Shown: positions 17,981 to 26,233 of the stretch, piece after piece | Layout of the letters: every line of letters begins with the position of its first letter | Numbering within the stretch: position 1 is the stretch's first letter | Source of the DNA: Ruminococcaceae bacterium AM07-15 | GTDB taxonomy: Bacteria > Bacillota > Clostridia > Oscillospirales > Butyricicoccaceae | NCBI GenBank assembly: GCA_003477405.1 | Contig: QUDE01000002.1 | Span: 207,541-271,540 of the forward strand | Direction of reading: 5' to 3' | DNA length: 64,000 nucleotides | Notes under the pieces: model-generated | Seen by the model: the letters and a program-made list of their open reading frames with translations, nothing else | What the model was told of the DNA's origin: nothing | Databases searched by the model: none | Translations under genes and position numbers: made by a program

Positions 17981-19189
17981 ATGGAATTTTTCGCTCTTTT
18001 GATTGCGGCATTTCTGCTGCTTGCAATGCTTGTTCTGCTGGTGTTTCAGCAAAAAAAGCTGGGCGATCTGGCCCGGCAGCTGGAGAGCCGGAAGGATAAT
18101 GAGGAGCTGGCCGCCCTGCGGGCCCAGATGGAGGCTCTGCTTTCTTCCCAGTCCCGCGCTCTGGGAGAGCAGCTGAACATTTTGCGGCAACAGCAGGTGG
18201 AGCAGGGGATGCAGACCGAGCAAAAGCTGGAAAACCTGCGGCGAACCCTGAGCTTTTCTTTGGATCAGGTACAGCGGCAGAACCAGCGGCAGCTGGATGA
18301 GATCCGCGCCACCGTGGATGAAAAACTCCAGACCACCCTGGAGAAAAAGCTGAACGACTCCTTTGCCATCGTCAGCCAGCGTCTGGAACAGGTCTACAAG
18401 GGCCTGGGAGAGATGCAGACCCTGGCCGTGGGAGTGGGGGATCTGAAAAAGGTGCTGAGCAATGTAAAAACCCGGGGCACGCTGGGAGAATTGCAGCTGG
18501 GGGCCATTCTGGAGCAGATCCTGGCGCCGGAGCAATACGCCCGGAATGTGTGCACCAAAAAGGGAAGCGCCGCTGTGGTGGAATTTGCCATCAAACTGCC
18601 GGGAGACGGAGAAAAGCCGGTGTGGCTGCCGGTGGATTCCAAATACCCGGGGGATGCCTATGAGCAGCTGCTGGATGCCTATGACACAGGGGATGCCCAG
18701 CAGGTGGAGCAGGCCCGGCGGGTGCTGCGGGACCGGCTGCGCAGCTTTGCAAAAGACATTCATGATAAATACATCGATCCCCCGGGCACCACCGACTTTG
18801 CTCTGATGTTCCTGCCGGTGGAAGGGCTGTATGCCGAAGCGGTGCGCCTGGGCATGATCGAGCAGCTGCAAAAAGAGTTCAAAGTCAACCTGGCCGGGCC
18901 CACCACCACCGCCGCTTTGCTCAATAGTTTGCAGTTGGGTTTCCGCACTCTGGCGGTGCAGAAGCGCTCGGCAGAAGTGTGGAAGGTGCTGGGCGCGGTG
19001 AAGAACGAGTTTTCCAAATTCGCTTTGGTGCTGGAAGGAGCCCAGAAGCGGCTGAACCAGGCCAATGAAGAGCTGGACAAGCTGGTGGGCGTGCGCACCC
19101 GGCAGATCCAGCGCACATTGCGGGAAGTGGAATTGCCCGCCGAAAGCCAGGAAGAATTCTTATCCATTGAAGGAGGAGACCATGTTTAA
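17981..19189 (+). CDS. rmuC: RmuC-family DNA recombination protein
   Basis: This 402-residue RmuC-family protein is implicated in limiting inversions at repeated sequences. An N-terminal membrane anchor (about residues 4-21) is followed by a long coiled-coil region (to about 145) rich in Gln, Glu and Leu. The PD-(D/E)XK-like core follows with LKKVLSNVKTRGTLGELQLG, VWLPVDSKYPGDAY and FMFLP-type segments (here FALMFLPVEGLYAEAV), then a second coiled coil at the C-terminus. The last 8 bp overlap the start of tgt, so the two genes are translationally coupled. Confidence 0.93.
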   Translation: MEFFALLIAAFLLLAMLVLLVFQQKKLGDLARQLESRKDNEELAALRAQMEALLSSQSRALGEQLNILRQQQVEQGMQTEQKLENLRRTLSFSLDQVQRQNQRQLDEIRATVDEKLQTTLEKKLNDSFAIVSQRLEQVYKGLGEMQTLAVGVGDLKKVLSNVKTRGTLGELQLGAILEQILAPEQYARNVCTKKGSAAVVEFAIKLPGDGEKPVWLPVDSKYPGDAYEQLLDAYDTGDAQQVEQARRVLRDRLRSFAKDIHDKYIDPPGTTDFALMFLPVEGLYAEAVRLGMIEQLQKEFKVNLAGPTTTAALLNSLQLGFRTLAVQKRSAEVWKVLGAVKNEFSKFALVLEGAQKRLNQANEELDKLVGVRTRQIQRTLREVELPAESQEEFLSIEGGDHV

Positions 19190-20312
19190 AGTAATCAAGC
19201 AGGAGGGGCGGGCCCGTCGGGGCGAATTTACCTGTCCTCATGGCACCGTCCAGACCCCTGTTTTTATGAATGTGGGTACCCAGGCCGCCATCAAAGGCGG
19301 GCTGTCTGCCAAGGACCTGCGGAATATCGGCTGCCAGGTGGAGCTGTCCAACACCTACCATCTTCATGTGCGTCCCGGGGATGATGTGATCCGCCAGATG
19401 GGTGGACTCCACAAATTCATGCGGTGGGATGGCCCTATCCTCACAGACAGTGGCGGGTTCCAAGTCTTCTCCCTGGCTGGACTGCGGAAGATCACCGAAG
19501 AAGGGGTACGCTTTGCCGCTCACACCGACGGCCACCGGATCTTTATGGGCCCGGAAGAGAGCATGCACATCCAGTGGAATCTGGGCAGCGACATTGCCAT
19601 GGCCTTTGATGAGTGCATCGAAAACCCGGCCCCCTATGACTATGTGAAGGCCTCCATCGCCCGCACCGTCCGCTGGCTGGAACGGTGCAAAAAGGAGCTG
19701 CACCGGCTCCAGCAGCAGGAGGACACCATCAACCCTGGCCAGGTGCTCTTCGGCATCAACCAGGGCGGCACTTATACCGATCTGCGCATCGAGCACATGA
19801 AGCAGATCGCTCAGCTGGATCTGCCAGGCTATGCCATCGGCGGCCTGGCCGTAGGGGAGCCCACCGATGTGATGTACGAGATCATCGAGCAGCTGGACCC
19901 CTATATGCCGGCGGACAAGCCCCGGTATCTCATGGGCGTGGGCACGCCCTCCAACATCATCGAAGGGGTAGCCCGGGGCGTGGACTTTTTCGACTGCGTC
20001 ATGCCCGCCCGCAATGCCCGTCACGGACACCTGTTCACTTCTCAGGGCATCATTAACATCAAAAACGCCAAGTACCAGTTGGATGACGGCCCCATCGATC
20101 CTCAGTGCCAGTGCCCGGTGTGCCAGGGTTATTCCCGGGCCTATCTGCGCCATCTGTTTAAGGCGGAAGAGATGCTGGCCATGCGCTTTGCCGTCACCCA
20201 CAACCTCTATTTCTATAACCACCTGATGCAGCAGATCCGGGATGCGCTGGATCAGGGGAATTTTGAAGCTTTCCGGCGGGAAAACAGCGAAAAACTGGGA
20301 AAACGCATCTAA
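19182..20312 (+). CDS. tgt: Queuine/preQ1 tRNA-ribosyltransferase
   Basis: Tgt, 376 residues, exchanges the wobble guanine of GUN-anticodon tRNAs for preQ1. Key elements visible: LTDSGGFQVFSL (general-acid Asp), the nucleophile Asp in FFDCVMPARNARHG, the GGLAVGEP substrate loop, and a zinc site formed by QCQCPVC plus a later His in the AYLRHLF/VTHNLYF region. The ATG at 19182 follows AAGGAGGAG and overlaps the end of rmuC; longer in-frame extensions lie inside rmuC. It works upstream of QueA (11176-12201) in queuosine synthesis. Confidence 0.97.
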   Translation: MFKVIKQEGRARRGEFTCPHGTVQTPVFMNVGTQAAIKGGLSAKDLRNIGCQVELSNTYHLHVRPGDDVIRQMGGLHKFMRWDGPILTDSGGFQVFSLAGLRKITEEGVRFAAHTDGHRIFMGPEESMHIQWNLGSDIAMAFDECIENPAPYDYVKASIARTVRWLERCKKELHRLQQQEDTINPGQVLFGINQGGTYTDLRIEHMKQIAQLDLPGYAIGGLAVGEPTDVMYEIIEQLDPYMPADKPRYLMGVGTPSNIIEGVARGVDFFDCVMPARNARHGHLFTSQGIINIKNAKYQLDDGPIDPQCQCPVCQGYSRAYLRHLFKAEEMLAMRFAVTHNLYFYNHLMQQIRDALDQGNFEAFRRENSEKLGKRI

Positions 20313-20338
20313 GGCTTCGGCGAAACAGGGATTGGGGC

Positions 20339-20367
20339 TTGTCACCGGAGAAAAAATGCAGTATACT
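20339..20367 (+). promoter_or_regulatory. Promoter of yajC
   Basis: TTGTCA (20339-20344) and TATACT (20362-20367) are spaced by 17 bp, 35 bp upstream of the yajC start and just after the tgt stop. Confidence 0.72.
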
Positions 20368-20402
20368 TTTACTACTGTCTATCATCAGGAGGATACCGAA
20401 CT

Positions 20403-20675
20403 ATGGAATGGACCGCCTATATCTGGATCGTAGCCACCTTTGCGATTTTCTATCTTTTGCTGATCCGTCCCCAGCAGAAGCGGGAGAAAAAAGAGCGGAT
20501 CATGCGCAATTCCCTGGAGGCCGGGGATCATATCGTCACCATCGGCGGCATCGTGGGCAAGATCATCTCGGTGAAAGAGGATGAGATCGTCATCGAAACC
20601 GGTGCGGACCGTACCAAGCTCACCATGAAAAAATGGTGCGTGCAGGCCAAAGAGAACGGCGAGGAAAAGAAGTAA
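20403..20675 (+). CDS. yajC: Preprotein translocase subunit YajC
   Basis: This 90-residue single-pass membrane protein is the auxiliary YajC subunit of the Sec translocon. One N-terminal membrane helix (about residues 5-21) is followed by the family signature LLIRPQQKREKKE and LEAGDHIVTIGGIVG. The GGAGG ribosome-binding site and the position directly after tgt match the common bacterial tgt-yajC order. The downstream membrane protein gene begins 66 bp later, across a terminator-like hairpin. Confidence 0.96.
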   Translation: MEWTAYIWIVATFAIFYLLLIRPQQKREKKERIMRNSLEAGDHIVTIGGIVGKIISVKEDEIVIETGADRTKLTMKKWCVQAKENGEEKK

Positions 20676-20696
20676 AAACCGTACTGAAAAAAGAAT

Positions 20697-20741
20697 CTCC
20701 CTCATAAAGATACTGTGTATCTTGATGGGGGAGGTTTTTTT
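20697..20741 (+). terminator. Terminator whose 3' arm carries the next gene's ribosome-binding site
   Basis: CTCCCTCATAAAGATAC (20697-20713) pairs with GTATCTTGATGGGGGAG with two mismatches around a TGT loop, followed by GTTTTTTT up to 20741. The ATG of the next gene is at 20742. GGGGGAGG is therefore both the terminator stem and the Shine-Dalgarno sequence. Confidence 0.75.
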
Positions 20742-21131
20742 ATGCCGGAAGACAAGAAAAAAGAAAACAAAGGTGTGCAGGCCACTGTCCATTTGTTCAC
20801 TGCCGCCGGAGGGGGCATCCTGTGCGTCATCGCCCTTTTGTGGATCATGGCCTTTTCCCTTTATTCCGGGGTGATTCCGGCGGGATATCTGTCTCTTTGT
20901 CCCTATCTGGCCGTAGGCCTGGGAGGAATTCTGTGCGGCCTGCTTTCCGCCCGCTTTCCCAAAAGGCTGTATGGAGCCTTGGGCAGCGCTGCGTTGATGG
21001 TGCTGTTTTTCGCCTTGGTGGGGATGCTTCTGCCCGGCGCAGCCTTCCATTTGCCCGGCGGGGCCTTGGTGTTGGTCATCGCTCTTTTTTGCTCTGCTTT
21101 GAGCAGCGTGATTCTGTCCCTTTTCCGCTGA
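20742..21131 (+). CDS. TIGR04086-like four-helix membrane protein
   Basis: This 129-residue integral membrane protein has a charged N-terminus (about 15 residues of Lys and Glu) followed by four hydrophobic segments at about residues 22-45, 53-70, 78-95 and 100-120. Size, helix count and location after yajC match the TIGR04086 (YrzE-like) family often found beside yajC in Clostridia. The function of that family is unknown. The ATG at 20742 is chosen because GGGGGAGG lies 8 bases upstream; an in-frame start at 20715 would lie inside the terminator loop. A strong terminator follows. Confidence 0.8.
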   Translation: MPEDKKKENKGVQATVHLFTAAGGGILCVIALLWIMAFSLYSGVIPAGYLSLCPYLAVGLGGILCGLLSARFPKRLYGALGSAALMVLFFALVGMLLPGAAFHLPGGALVLVIALFCSALSSVILSLFR

Positions 21132-21147
21132 TCGAAATGAAAAACAA

Positions 21148-21177
21148 GGCCCGCCGCAAGGAAGCGGCGGGCCTTTT
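21148..21177 (+). terminator. Intrinsic terminator after the TIGR04086-like gene
   Basis: GGCCCGCCGC pairs perfectly with GCGGCGGGCC around an AAGGAA loop, followed by TTTT. Confidence 0.88.
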
Positions 21178-21321
21178 GTGTGCAAAGAGCTTAGATTGCG
21201 AAAGAAAACAGGTCGTCCTTTTCCTAATCAATCTGCAAAAAGCCGCGACCTGTGCGTGGCTTTTTGCACTTTTCAAGGGACAAGTGCGCGCAAAAGCGTG
21301 CACGCAGACCCTTGCGGAAAT
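21178..21321. other. Short non-coding stretch with competing hairpins
   Basis: This stretch has no credible reading frame. GCAAAAAGCC (21235-21244) can pair with GGCTTTTTGC (21258-21267). CAGGTCG (about 21209) can instead pair with CGACCTG (about 21246), which lies in the loop of the first hairpin, so the two folds compete or form a pseudoknot. It may be decayed terminator material or part of a small RNA. Confidence 0.3.
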
Positions 21322-21351
21322 TCGAAAAAGAGGCCAAGGCCTCTTTTTCGA
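21322..21351. terminator. Terminator of the M14 peptidase gene
   Basis: TCGAAAAAGAGGCC and GGCCTCTTTTTCGA form a perfect 14-bp stem separated by two bases. It begins 7 bp beyond the M14 stop on the minus strand and has A and T tracts on both sides. Confidence 0.8.
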
Positions 21352-21357
21352 GGCACT

Positions 21358-23859
21358 TTAGCGGTAGAGGGCGTTAAACACCAGTTTGAAGGTGCCGTGG
21401 GTCTGGCAGCGGTGCTGAGGGGCAAAGCCATAGAGCACCACTTCGCCCTGGCCGCAATGGGCCTGGAGCAGAGCAGGAGTTCCGGCGATGAGCTTTTCGC
21501 CGGTAAGCAGACCGCTTTGCAGCACATCTTCCTTGGCATAATGGGCGGCCACCTGATATTGCTGGGCGTCAAACTTTTCTTTCACCGCCAGCACCGGACC
21601 ATCCCAGTGGAATGCCAGGGCTTCCTTGGGCATGCCATAGCACAGGGGGTTCTGGGTGTCCAGTTCCATGTGCAGGGTGGAGCCGTGGGTGTTGAATTCC
21701 TTGGCGGAAAGGCCCTTGGCCAGGTTCTTCACCTTCAGATGGCAGGCCTCAATGGCAAAGTCGCAGGACTGGTTGAAGGCCAGCAGCTTGCCGCCCTGTT
21801 CCACAAAGGAGCGGATGGCGTTCATGCCTTCGTCGCCCAGGCCGCTCTGCTTTTCCGGCGGCTGTTTGCCGATGAACTGCATCAGGCCTTCATACTTGGG
21901 AGAATTCACATAGTGCTGCAGGCCGTAGAGCATCTCATAGGAATCACTGGGCAGAATGAGCACATCGAAATCCTTCAGCTTGCCGTTTTTGATGTCGGCA
22001 TCGAAAACGGTGGTATAGGAATAAGCCATGTTGTCAAAGAGCAGCCGGGTCCAGCCTTCGTCGGCGTTGCCGGTGTAGAAGCGCTGGTACATGGCCACCC
22101 GCAGAGGCTTCAGCGGGGTCATCTGGGGATAGGGTTTTTCCACCGGCCGGACGGTGGCCTGGGCGGCATCGAAGATGGGGGCCAGTTTTTTGATATCCCC
22201 TTCCACATAGAAATCATGCCAGGGGCAGGTGTCGATACGCCACACCGGGAAGCCTTGGGCCAGAAGCAGATTGGCTGCGTGATAGCCCCGGTTCTCCTTG
22301 GCCGAGATCACATAGCCTGCCGCCTGGGACAGGGAAGTGAGGGGGATGGCATCCAGAGCGGTGAAGGGAGTGAGTTCTCCTTCCACCGGAGCATCCGCCG
22401 GGATGACCTGCACGCCCATGTATTCCGCCACGGTATCGCTGGCGGTGTCAAAAGCGGTGAGAGCATCCTGCATATCCCGGGTCCAGAAGTTGTCGGGATA
22501 GAGGGTGCGGGCCAGCAGATTCATCACGACGCCCATCTTGGGCTGGGCCAGGGGGATCACATAGGTTCCCTTGGGATAAGTGACGGCGCCCACCGACAAG
22601 TCAGACGCGGCCCGCTTGATTTCGATGCCCTGATCCAGCAGAATCTTCAGCAAAACGCGCAGCACGCCCTGGTCGAACTGGTTTTCCGGAATGAGGAAGG
22701 CCTGCTCATGGCTTTCGCCGCCCCGCTTGGTCTGGCGCAGCGCCTTCTGAGTCATGTTGTAAAGGATCTGCTCCCGGTTTTTGGCCATGGTATCCAGCAC
22801 GGTATAGGCGGCGCAGTACTGGCGCTTGACGATATCGCCCAGACGCCACCAGCCACCGGGCCAGGGATGGGTGAAGTGTACCTGAGGACCATAGAAGGGG
22901 GTGGACTTGTCGTGGTTCCCCTCCAGCTGTTCGGGGTGGATGTACAGCGGGGTAGCCAGCTTGGCATTGGCGCTTTCGCTGAGCATACCGGCGATGTTAT
23001 GGCTGTTTGTAATCCAGTGGTAGCCATAGTGGCCCCAGCCGGGGAATTGAGACATCATGGAAGCGCCGGACAGATCCTCCTGCTCCATGCGGTAGCACAT
23101 ATTGGCCCCATACAGGGACAGCTCGTTATAAACCAGAGGATCGGTGTAGGGTCTCACAGGGTTCTTATAAGGCGGCACGAAAATACGGGCGCCATAGCTG
23201 CCCATGTGGTGGTGATCAAAATAGGACTGGGGAGTCCATTCCTTGAACAGGATGTCCCCTACATACTGGGATTCCACGATATTGTGGGCAAAGGCGTCCC
23301 GGTTGTTGTCGTGGCCGGTGTATTTATGATAGAGGGAGGGGTAGTTGCAGCCTTCATAGGGGGTTCCCAGGGTGGAGTTATACCAATCGGTGACCATGAT
23401 CTGGCCGTCGGGGTTGAAGCAGGGCACCATCACCAGCACCACATTCTGAAGGATGTTCTGGATCTCCGGGCTGTCGCCGGTGAGCAGGTCATAGGCCAGC
23501 AGGGGAGCCATCTGGGTGCCGCCGATTTCGGTGGCGTGGAGGCTCATGCTCTGCACGCTGACCGCTTTGCCCTTTTTCACCAGTCCCTGGATCTCTTCCT
23601 GGGACAGGCCCCGGGGATCGGCGATGGTCTGGTTGATCTGACGCAGCTCCTCCAAATGGGCGAAGTTTTCCGGGGAAGTGATGATGACCTTGAGGAAGGG
23701 GTTGCCCTCGGTGGAGGGACCCATTTCGGTCACCTGGATCCGGTCGGACTGGCTGTCCAGCAGCTTGTAGTATTCCACGATCCGATCCCAGCGGGCGATC
23801 TTGTAATCGGCCCCCAGGTCAAAGCCGAAAAACTCCTTGGGAGATGTGATGGTTTGCAT
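21358..23859 (-). CDS. M14 family zinc carboxypeptidase-like protein, large form
   Basis: This 833-residue protein has an N-terminal M14 metallocarboxypeptidase domain. The HxxE zinc motif is in SLHATEIGGTQ at about residue 107, followed by MVPCFNPDGQ (substrate-binding Asn), GHDNNRD (catalytic Arg) and the third metal His in YFDHHHMGSYG. The second half (about 350-833) contains glutamine-amidotransferase-like strands (DVLILPSDSYEML, GKLLAFNQSCDFA), a known companion to M14 in large bacterial members. No signal peptide is visible, so the protein appears cytoplasmic, which is unusual for M14. It has its own ribosome-binding site (AAGGAGG) and is monocistronic. Confidence 0.88.
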   Translation of the reverse strand: MQTITSPKEFFGFDLGADYKIARWDRIVEYYKLLDSQSDRIQVTEMGPSTEGNPFLKVIITSPENFAHLEELRQINQTIADPRGLSQEEIQGLVKKGKAVSVQSMSLHATEIGGTQMAPLLAYDLLTGDSPEIQNILQNVVLVMVPCFNPDGQIMVTDWYNSTLGTPYEGCNYPSLYHKYTGHDNNRDAFAHNIVESQYVGDILFKEWTPQSYFDHHHMGSYGARIFVPPYKNPVRPYTDPLVYNELSLYGANMCYRMEQEDLSGASMMSQFPGWGHYGYHWITNSHNIAGMLSESANAKLATPLYIHPEQLEGNHDKSTPFYGPQVHFTHPWPGGWWRLGDIVKRQYCAAYTVLDTMAKNREQILYNMTQKALRQTKRGGESHEQAFLIPENQFDQGVLRVLLKILLDQGIEIKRAASDLSVGAVTYPKGTYVIPLAQPKMGVVMNLLARTLYPDNFWTRDMQDALTAFDTASDTVAEYMGVQVIPADAPVEGELTPFTALDAIPLTSLSQAAGYVISAKENRGYHAANLLLAQGFPVWRIDTCPWHDFYVEGDIKKLAPIFDAAQATVRPVEKPYPQMTPLKPLRVAMYQRFYTGNADEGWTRLLFDNMAYSYTTVFDADIKNGKLKDFDVLILPSDSYEMLYGLQHYVNSPKYEGLMQFIGKQPPEKQSGLGDEGMNAIRSFVEQGGKLLAFNQSCDFAIEACHLKVKNLAKGLSAKEFNTHGSTLHMELDTQNPLCYGMPKEALAFHWDGPVLAVKEKFDAQQYQVAAHYAKEDVLQSGLLTGEKLIAGTPALLQAHCGQGEVVLYGFAPQHRCQTHGTFKLVFNALYR

Positions 23860-24055
23860 CGTTGCTGACCTCCTTGTGATCTGAAATCATAAAATAGGGA
23901 AGGGGAAATCCATCCCTTTTGAGGATAGCACAACACTGCACAAAAAACAATGGGAAGAACTTTTGTTTTCTCACTTTTTGCACAAACAGGCCCTGAGAGG
24001 GGATAAATAAGCATGAAGTTTACAGAAAACAGTTTACAGAAATCAAAAATCAATC

Positions 24056-24083
24056 TTGCGCCAGGGAGAAAAACAGATATAAT
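24056..24083 (+). promoter_or_regulatory. Promoter of the SpoIIM-like/XerD-like unit
   Basis: TTGCGC (24056-24061) and TATAAT (24078-24083) are spaced by 16 bp, about 60 bp upstream of the SpoIIM-like start. The rest of the 280-bp gap from 23860 shows only AT-rich sequence. Confidence 0.6.
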
Positions 24084-24140
24084 AAAAGAAAGGCATTTTT
24101 CCGCTTGCCTGGCCGTATAGATGGGCGAGGTGAAAAGACG

Positions 24141-24740
24141 ATGCCAGGAAGAATGAAAAAAAAGGACTTGCCGCCCCTTCCCCTGCTGGTTCTCACCGGA
24201 TGCCTTTTGCTGGGGGCCGTGGCCGGGTGCATTTGGATGGTTTTGTTCCAGAAGGAAGGGACCGGGGCCCTTTCCTTGGAGCAATGGGCCGGAGAAGGAC
24301 GGCTATGGCTGTTTTTCCGCCTGCTGGGGGGCTTCCTTCTCTATCTGCTGCCCCTGTTCTGCTGCGGGCTTTTTTCCTTCGGGGCCTATGGAGTGCTGCT
24401 GCTCTTTGCCGTGCGGGGATTTACTCTGGCCTGCTGGGTGGGAGAGTTCTGCCGGGATTACGGCCTGGGTGGTTATGCCGCTTCCCTCTTGCTGGGAGCA
24501 GGGGGCGTGCTGCTCACCACCCTCTGCATGCTGGAGCTGGGGGAGAGCGCCATGCGTCAGGCTTTAAAGAAAGCGCCGGGAAGAAAGGGAAGGCGCCGCC
24601 GGGGAATGAAACGCCGGCCCATTGCTCCGGATTATCTTCGCACAGCGCTGCTTTGCCTGTTGCTCTGCCTGGTGTATAGCTTTCTGGGCAGCCTGCTGGC
24701 CCCCTGGTTTTGCCGGGCCGCCTTGGCCTGGGTGGGATAA
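24141..24740 (+). CDS. SpoIIM-like membrane protein
   Basis: This 199-residue, very hydrophobic protein has about five membrane segments (residues about 12-32, 58-78, 80-105, 110-135 and 170-195). A strongly basic loop (GRKGRRRRGMKRR) precedes the last helix. Size, topology and the xerD-like gene directly downstream match SpoIIM, a membrane component of the SpoIIDMP engulfment complex; spoIIM and xerD are neighbours in many Firmicutes. Direct sequence similarity to SpoIIM is weak by eye, so the name rests mainly on synteny. The ATG at 24141 follows GAGGTG at 8 bases. The downstream gene begins after 19 bp. Confidence 0.65.
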   Translation: MPGRMKKKDLPPLPLLVLTGCLLLGAVAGCIWMVLFQKEGTGALSLEQWAGEGRLWLFFRLLGGFLLYLLPLFCCGLFSFGAYGVLLLFAVRGFTLACWVGEFCRDYGLGGYAASLLLGAGGVLLTTLCMLELGESAMRQALKKAPGRKGRRRRGMKRRPIAPDYLRTALLCLLLCLVYSFLGSLLAPWFCRAALAWVG

Positions 24741-24759
24741 ACAAGAAAGGAAAGAAAAC

Positions 24760-25644
24760 ATGGACAGCCGGTTTGATGCTTTTCTGGATGATCTGAAACA
24801 AAATACTCCGGCTTCTCCCCATACCAGCCAAGTCTATCTGCGGGATGTGGCGGCGCTGGATGCCTTTTTGGGCTTGGAAAAAGACAAGGATTATGAGACG
24901 GTCACACAAAAGCAGCTGGAGGAATACTTTTCAGAGCTGAAGCAGCGGGGCCGCTCCGATGCCACCCTGGCCCGGGTGCGCTCCTCTTTGTCCCGGTATT
25001 ATGCTTTTCTCATGGCTCGGGGGATCGTGGCGGAAAACCTACCCCGGCGTCTGGCGGTGGAGCGTCACAAAGGGAACCTGCCCGCTTTCCTCACTCTGGA
25101 ACAGGTGCGGCATTTGTTGGAATCCCCTCAGGGAGAGTCCTTTGCCGCCCGGCGGGATCGGGCCATTCTCCATGTGCTCTATGCCACCGGCCTGAAAAGT
25201 GCCCAGCTTACCGCCCTCAACACAGACCAGGTGCTTTTGGAGCGGGGGCTTCTCCATGTTCCGGAGCGGCCGGAGCCCTTTTTGCCCCTGTACCCCCAGG
25301 CCGTGGAGGCGCTGAGGGATTATCTGGGCCCCTGCCGGGATGGGGTACTGAGCCAGGCGGAGGAGCCGGCCCTGTTTCTCAATGCCGCCGGGAAACGCCT
25401 GACCCGCCAGGGATTATGGAAGATTTTGGGCCGGAGGGGGAAAGAGGCGGGTCTTTCCCTGCCGGTGACGCCCCAGCTGCTGAGGGTCTCCCTGGCCGTT
25501 CATCTGGCGGAGAAGGGGGCCACGGCAGAGGATCTGAAAGCCCTTCTGGGGCTGGAGGACCCTTACTGGGTGCAGGTGTATTTCCGGGCCCTGGAAGGGG
25601 AAGCGGGAGAACGCTACCGGAGACTGCACCCCCTGTCCCGATGA
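24760..25644 (+). CDS. XerD-like tyrosine recombinase with degraded active site
   Basis: This 294-residue protein has full phage-integrase architecture: a SAM-like core-binding domain (to about residue 95) and a catalytic fold (about 105-294). Most catalytic residues are replaced. The first Arg of the usual ATGLRxSEL is Lys (ATGLKSAQL), the beta-hairpin Lys region reads VPERPEPFLPL with no Lys, HxLRH reads QLLRVSLAVHL (His to Gln), and LGH reads LGLED. The second Arg and the Tyr (VQVYFRA) remain. It is unlikely to cut DNA. The frame is intact with no stops, so it may have a structural or partner role. An intact homologue lies at 32005-33072. Confidence 0.88.
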   Translation: MDSRFDAFLDDLKQNTPASPHTSQVYLRDVAALDAFLGLEKDKDYETVTQKQLEEYFSELKQRGRSDATLARVRSSLSRYYAFLMARGIVAENLPRRLAVERHKGNLPAFLTLEQVRHLLESPQGESFAARRDRAILHVLYATGLKSAQLTALNTDQVLLERGLLHVPERPEPFLPLYPQAVEALRDYLGPCRDGVLSQAEEPALFLNAAGKRLTRQGLWKILGRRGKEAGLSLPVTPQLLRVSLAVHLAEKGATAEDLKALLGLEDPYWVQVYFRALEGEAGERYRRLHPLSR

Positions 25645-25667
25645 CCACAGAACAAAGGAGCATTGTT

Positions 25668-26228
25668 ATGGCAAATACCACAAAGCAGGCCCTGGAGCAA
25701 TCGCTGAAAAAGCTGATGCAGGTCAAGGCCCTGGACAAGATCACCATCCGGGATATCACCACCGACTGCGGCATCAGCCGCATGGCCTTTTATTATCATT
25801 TCAAGGACATCTATGATCTCATCGAATGGGTGTGCATCGAGGATGCAGGCCGGGCCTTACAGGGGAAAAAGACCTATGACACCTGGCAGGAAGGTCTGCT
25901 GCAAATTTTTGAGGCCGTGCTGGAAAACAAGGTCTTTGTACTGAATGCTTACCGGTGCATCAGCCGGGATCAGATGGAGCGCTTTCTCCATAAGCTCACC
26001 TATGACTTAATCCGGGGCGTGGTAGAGGAAAAGAGCCAGGGGGTCAGGATCTCCCTGGAGGACAAATCCTTTATTGCCGATTTCTATAAATACAATTTTG
26101 TAGGGATCATGCTGGATTGGATCCGTCAGGGTATGACTGCCGATCCAAAGGTGATCGTAGACAAGATGAGCATCACCCTGCAAGGCACCGTGGCCCACTC
26201 CATCCAGAACTTCGCAGAGAAAAACTGA
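25668..26228 (+). CDS. TetR/AcrR-family regulator with TetR_C_8 (DhaS-like) domain
   Basis: This 186-residue regulator has an N-terminal TetR helix-turn-helix (about residues 8-55) containing ITIRDITTDCGISRMAFYYH. Its all-helical C-terminal domain resembles that of DhaS-type regulators (VLENKVFVLNAYRCISRDQ). The ATG at 25668 follows AAAGGAG; a longer in-frame extension runs back through the XerD-like gene and is rejected. Oleate hydratase lies 126 bp downstream on the same strand. Similar regulators next to oleate hydratases are thought to sense long-chain fatty acids. A large palindrome lies between the two genes. Confidence 0.9.
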   Translation: MANTTKQALEQSLKKLMQVKALDKITIRDITTDCGISRMAFYYHFKDIYDLIEWVCIEDAGRALQGKKTYDTWQEGLLQIFEAVLENKVFVLNAYRCISRDQMERFLHKLTYDLIRGVVEEKSQGVRISLEDKSFIADFYKYNFVGIMLDWIRQGMTADPKVIVDKMSITLQGTVAHSIQNFAEKN

Positions 26229-26233
26229 ATCGC

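Noticed and set aside
21178..23868. Plus-strand open frame of about 896 codons over the M14 gene
   Set aside because: Antisense to an M14 gene with intact zinc motifs; the translation is His/Gly-rich without recognisable motifs.
25416..25667. N-terminal extension of the TetR gene
   Set aside because: It overlaps the XerD-like gene in another frame and is Gly/Pro-rich; AAAGGAG supports ATG 25668.
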